The position numbers and the translations under genes are program-made. The notes under the pieces were generated by a model. It did no database searches, was not told where the DNA came from, and saw only the letters and a program-made list of their open reading frames with translations. Positions 24,263 through 26,643 of a stretch of DNA of 26,643 nucleotides are shown here, in pieces; position 1 is the first letter of the stretch, and each line of letters opens with the position of its first letter. The stretch is from a virus, in IMG/VR virus record IMGVR_UViG_3300023178_000222, positions 1 to 26,643 of that record; one strand, 5' to 3'.

Positions 24263-24504
24263 TAGATCAATTAATACTTTTAGATAAATTAAAAAAAAGA
24301 ATCACTGTAACTGTTCAACAAATTGGAGATACAATGATGAGTGGTGGGGTTGACAGTATGGAAAAATACAAGTATTTACTAGGACAAGCGCAAGCTTATC
24401 AATTAATAAATCAGGAAATCTCTAACCTGCTAAAAGAAGATGAAAAGGAGCAAAATGACAAAGGAAACGTTATCGACATCGGAAAAGGAAGTACCAAAAA
24501 CTAG
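24259..24504 (+). CDS. Small helical protein, 81 aa
   Basis: The product begins MIDQLILLDKLKKRITVTVQ, then a loop with DTMMSGGVDSMEKYKYLLG, then a helix AQAYQLINQEISNLLKEDEK and a polar end. Its two-helix plan resembles the 66-aa protein before it, and the two are translationally coupled. The gene's last 50 bases overlap the start of the GroES gene, whose Shine-Dalgarno (AAGGAG) is inside it. From memory, similar proteins accompany phage head genes. Function unknown. Confidence 0.72.
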   Translation: MIDQLILLDKLKKRITVTVQQIGDTMMSGGVDSMEKYKYLLGQAQAYQLINQEISNLLKEDEKEQNDKGNVIDIGKGSTKN

Positions 24505-24922
24505 ATTGGCACTTCAAGAGAAATACGACAAAGAAAAAAAAGAAGAACCTCACGCAAAAAGATTAGACGAAAATAATATTAAAGACGTAGCTGATCAATT
24601 GCCAGAACCAGTTGGTTATAGAATTTTAGTTTTACCTTTTACTCCAAAAGAAAAAACTAAAGGTGGAATTTTATTCTCTCAAGAACAATTAGACAAAGCA
24701 AGAATTGCAACAACTTGTGGTTATGTTTTAAAAATGGGAGATCTTGCATACGCGGATAAAGATAAATTTAATAAGCCGTGGTGCAAAGTAGGAGATTGGG
24801 TAATGTTCGCTAGATATGCTGGCGCAAGATTACCAATTGAAGGTGGAGAAGTGCGAATACTAAACGATGATGAAGTGTTAGGGACCATAGGTGATCCCGA
24901 ATCAGTTCTTCATTACATTTAA
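24455..24922 (+). CDS. Phage GroES-like co-chaperonin, 155 aa
   Basis: The Cpn10 fold is evident: PVGYRILVLPF (from residue 52), a mobile loop KEKTKGGILFS (65-75), GYVLKMGDLAY (89-99), WCKVGDWVMFARYAG (109-123) and EVRILNDDEVLGTI (132-145). It should cap host GroEL, as T4 gp31 does, to fold the phage capsid protein. About 50 charged residues precede the domain, more than bacterial GroES has. The start at 24455 is taken for its strong Shine-Dalgarno (AAAAGGAGC); the frame is open five codons further upstream. It is directly upstream of the scaffold and coat genes. Confidence 0.92.
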   Translation: MTKETLSTSEKEVPKTRLALQEKYDKEKKEEPHAKRLDENNIKDVADQLPEPVGYRILVLPFTPKEKTKGGILFSQEQLDKARIATTCGYVLKMGDLAYADKDKFNKPWCKVGDWVMFARYAGARLPIEGGEVRILNDDEVLGTIGDPESVLHYI

Positions 24923-24937
24923 CATAGGAAGGAAACT

Positions 24938-25903
24938 ATGCCGGAAGACGCACAAAAAGCAGAGAATCTCATTGATGTAGGCGAAACAGTAGGAGCCGAA
25001 ATTAATTTAGATGATAAGGGTGAACCAGAAAAAGTTGAAGCACCCAAAGAAGAGAAGATTGAAATCGAAAAAGTTGAAGAGTCTGTGGAACAACCACAAG
25101 CTGAAACTAAAGTAGAAAAAAAAGAAACTCAAAAAGACGAGCTAAAAGAATATAGCGAAGGCGTTCAAAAACGTATTGCTAAATTAACTCGTAAAATGAG
25201 AGAAGCTGAAAGACAAAGAGAAGAAGCAATAGCTTTTGCTGAAGCAGCTACTAAATCAAAAACAGAATTAGAAGGAAGACTTTCTAAATTAGATAAGTCT
25301 TACACATCTGAATTTGAAAGTAGAGTTAAAACTAATATGGCAGCAGCCAAGTTAGCTTTAAAAAATGCTATCGAATCTCAAAATGTTGATGCGCAAATTG
25401 CAGCTCAAGAGCAAATTGCTAATTTAACAATGGATGCAGCTAGATTAAATGCAATGAAAGTTGCAGAAGAATCTAAGCCTGAACCTCAAAAAGATGTAAC
25501 TATTACACCTCAAAGAACTCAACAACCAGCAACTGACCCAAAAGCAGAAGACTGGGCATTGAGAAATCCTTGGTTTGGTAATGATTCAGCTATGACTTAT
25601 ACTGCTTTTGATTTACATAAAAAGCTAGTAGAAGAAGAAGGTTTTGACCCCAAATCTGACGAGTATTATGCAGAAGTTGATAAAAGAATCAGACTTGAAT
25701 TTCCGCATAAATTTGATAAGGTAGAGGACAATACTACAGAAAGAGCCAAACCGGTTCAAAATGTAGCTTCGGCTAAACGTTCGGCCTCAACAGGACGCAA
25801 AAAAACTGTTAAGCTCACACCTTCACAGGTAGCAATCGCTAAAAGATTAGGTGTGCCACTTGAAGAATACGCAAGACAATTAAACATCACGGAAGGAGCG
25901 TAA
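24938..25903 (+). CDS. Capsid scaffolding protein, 321 aa
   Basis: It has an acidic, disordered N-terminus rich in Glu/Lys (residues 1-70), a long coiled coil (RIAKLTRKMREAERQREEAIAF and onward to about 180), a short conserved segment WALRNPWFGNDSAMTYTAFDLHKKL and a basic C-terminus (KRSASTGRKKTVKLTPSQVAIAKRLGVP). This is a typical scaffolding-protein plan, with the basic helical tail binding the coat. The location just before the coat gene agrees. AGGAAGGAAA precedes the ATG. The next gene starts one base after its stop. Confidence 0.87.
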   Translation: MPEDAQKAENLIDVGETVGAEINLDDKGEPEKVEAPKEEKIEIEKVEESVEQPQAETKVEKKETQKDELKEYSEGVQKRIAKLTRKMREAERQREEAIAFAEAATKSKTELEGRLSKLDKSYTSEFESRVKTNMAAAKLALKNAIESQNVDAQIAAQEQIANLTMDAARLNAMKVAEESKPEPQKDVTITPQRTQQPATDPKAEDWALRNPWFGNDSAMTYTAFDLHKKLVEEEGFDPKSDEYYAEVDKRIRLEFPHKFDKVEDNTTERAKPVQNVASAKRSASTGRKKTVKLTPSQVAIAKRLGVPLEEYARQLNITEGA

Positions 25904-25904
25904 A

Positions 25905-26366
25905 ATGGACAACGAAAATATAAAAACTTCACGTGCGAGCCAAACAAGAGCGAAAGCTGAACTTAAAAAAGTTTGGACTCCACCCAACTCACTTGATGCA
26001 CCACCAGCGCCAACTGGATTTAGACATCAATGGATAAGAGCCGAGATCCTCGGTCAACAAGACACTAAAAATGTAGCGTCTTCGTTGAGAGAAGGTTATG
26101 AATTAGTGAGAGCTGATGAATATCCTGAATCTAATTTTCCTGAGATGACTGAAGGTAGATACGCTGGAGTTATCGGAGTGGGAGGCCTTTTGCTGGCAAG
26201 GATACCAGAAGAGATCGCGCTTCAAATCGATGCTTATTATAAAAAGCAAAACGAGGCTAAAGAAGAAGCAGTTAATAACGATCTTTTGAAGGAACAGCAC
26301 CCAAGTATGAAATTCCACAGGGAATCTAATACTAGTGTAACCTTCGGTGGTACAAAGAAACGTTAG
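25905..26366 (+). CDS. Head-region protein between scaffold and coat, 153 aa
   Basis: This 153-aa protein has a basic start (RASQTRAKAELKKVWTPPNS), then a Pro-rich turn leading to GFRHQWIRAEILGQQDTKNV, LREGYELVRADEYPE, and GVIGVGGLLLARIPEEIALQ, then a Lys/Glu helix and a short end. I recall this GxxHRWIR-ELVRADEYP type next to coat genes in marine podoviruses and some myoviruses, without a proven role. Being between scaffold and coat, it may help assembly or be a minor head protein. GGAAGGAGCG lies ahead of its ATG. Confidence 0.83.
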   Translation: MDNENIKTSRASQTRAKAELKKVWTPPNSLDAPPAPTGFRHQWIRAEILGQQDTKNVASSLREGYELVRADEYPESNFPEMTEGRYAGVIGVGGLLLARIPEEIALQIDAYYKKQNEAKEEAVNNDLLKEQHPSMKFHRESNTSVTFGGTKKR

Positions 26367-26404
26367 TCTTCTAACGATTCCTACCCAACGAATAATATTA
26401 ACCC

Positions 26405-26429
26405 GTATTAACTTATTATGAGTTAATAC
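26405..26429 (+). promoter_or_regulatory. Perfect hairpin in the coat gene leader
   Basis: GTATTAACT and AGTTAATAC form a 9-bp perfect stem with the loop TATTATG. It ends 23 bases before the coat ATG, ahead of its AAAAGGAAAA ribosome-binding site. No T-run follows, so it is more likely an mRNA-stabilising 5' hairpin or a processing site than a terminator. Confidence 0.6.
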
Positions 26430-26451
26430 ACATTAAAAGGAAAACTAAACT

Positions 26452-26643
26452 ATGGCTAATGATAGTACAACAGGTTTTGGCTTTAGAACGTCTATGACGC
26501 TTGGAAATACTCCGGCAACTTCAGGACAATCTGAGTACAAAATCAAGTCTGGTCTAGGCGTAGGCATCTTCCAAAATAACCCGGTATCTTTACAGGATTC
26601 TTCTGGAGATCAAGGTTACTTACAAGATGCTAGTTTTGCGACA
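26452..26643 (+). CDS. Major capsid (coat) protein, N-terminal 64 residues
   Basis: The ORF starts at ATG 26452 behind AAAAGGAAAAC and runs off the window edge. The visible start, MANDSTTGFGFRTSMTLGN followed by SEYKIKSGLGVGIFQNNPVSL, resembles the N-termini of coat proteins of marine podoviruses as I remember them. Its position after scaffold in a podoviral head operon is expected. The fold cannot be seen, since only 64 residues are present; identity rests on start sequence and synteny. The preceding hairpin and clean ribosome-binding site fit a highly expressed gene. Confidence 0.82.
   Translation, partial: MANDSTTGFGFRTSMTLGNTPATSGQSEYKIKSGLGVGIFQNNPVSLQDSSGDQGYLQDASFAT

Overview
This AT-rich window (roughly one third G+C by eye) is a segment of a tailed double-stranded DNA phage genome. 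The gene set points to a marine podovirus-like phage of an AT-rich alphaproteobacterium, of the pelagiphage/SAR116-phage kind. That set includes a family A DNA polymerase with Leu in its O-helix, UvrD-type helicase, DUF3310, GroES, an 841-aa P22-type portal, and many tiny Lys/Gly-rich proteins. The host assignment rests on remembered gene content, not on a search. No tRNA, CRISPR array, insertion sequence, integrase or RNA polymerase gene was seen.

Layout. (1) 1-7937, plus strand: the replication/early operon. It holds a UvrD-like helicase (5' end outside the window), a zinc ribbon, DUF3310, DNA polymerase I, a run of small membrane and secreted proteins, a terminator and new promoter near 5600, a ribbon-helix-helix candidate, a DnaJ-type zinc protein, a LAGLIDADG endonuclease and a Cas4/RecB-like exonuclease. 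(2) 7938-8283: a non-coding control region. Near-perfect 23-bp inverted repeats bracket five exact copies of GTGGCACA, which makes it the best replication-origin candidate. (3) 8284-8722: two small plus-strand genes. (4) 8728-12189, minus strand: small terminase subunit preceded by a tightly packed operon of small, mostly acidic proteins headed by a GP88/DUF7227-like cysteine protein. (5) 12259-13468, plus strand: a divergent three-gene module ending in a PD-(D/E)XK (VRR-NUC-like) nuclease. A long dyad covers that gene's promoter and GTG start. (6) 13469-15583: minus-strand cassettes with very strong terminators, separated by a repeated GC-rich element (GGGCCCACCCACCC) and a repeated TATTCCCATA motif. 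(7) 15584-16087: a non-coding region with four direct repeats at 31-32 bp spacing and a late promoter candidate. (8) 16088-26643, plus strand: the packaging/morphogenesis operon with large terminase, a large Gly-rich protein, portal, holin-like protein, a cluster of very basic small proteins, GroES, scaffold, and the start of the major capsid gene (3' end outside the window).

The phage thus copies its DNA with its own PolA, helicase and nucleases, and builds capsids with portal, scaffold, coat and a phage co-chaperonin. The two terminase subunits, usually neighbours, lie on opposite strands almost 7 kb apart, with a block of accessory genes between them. That block and its repeated intergenic elements are the most unusual part of the window.
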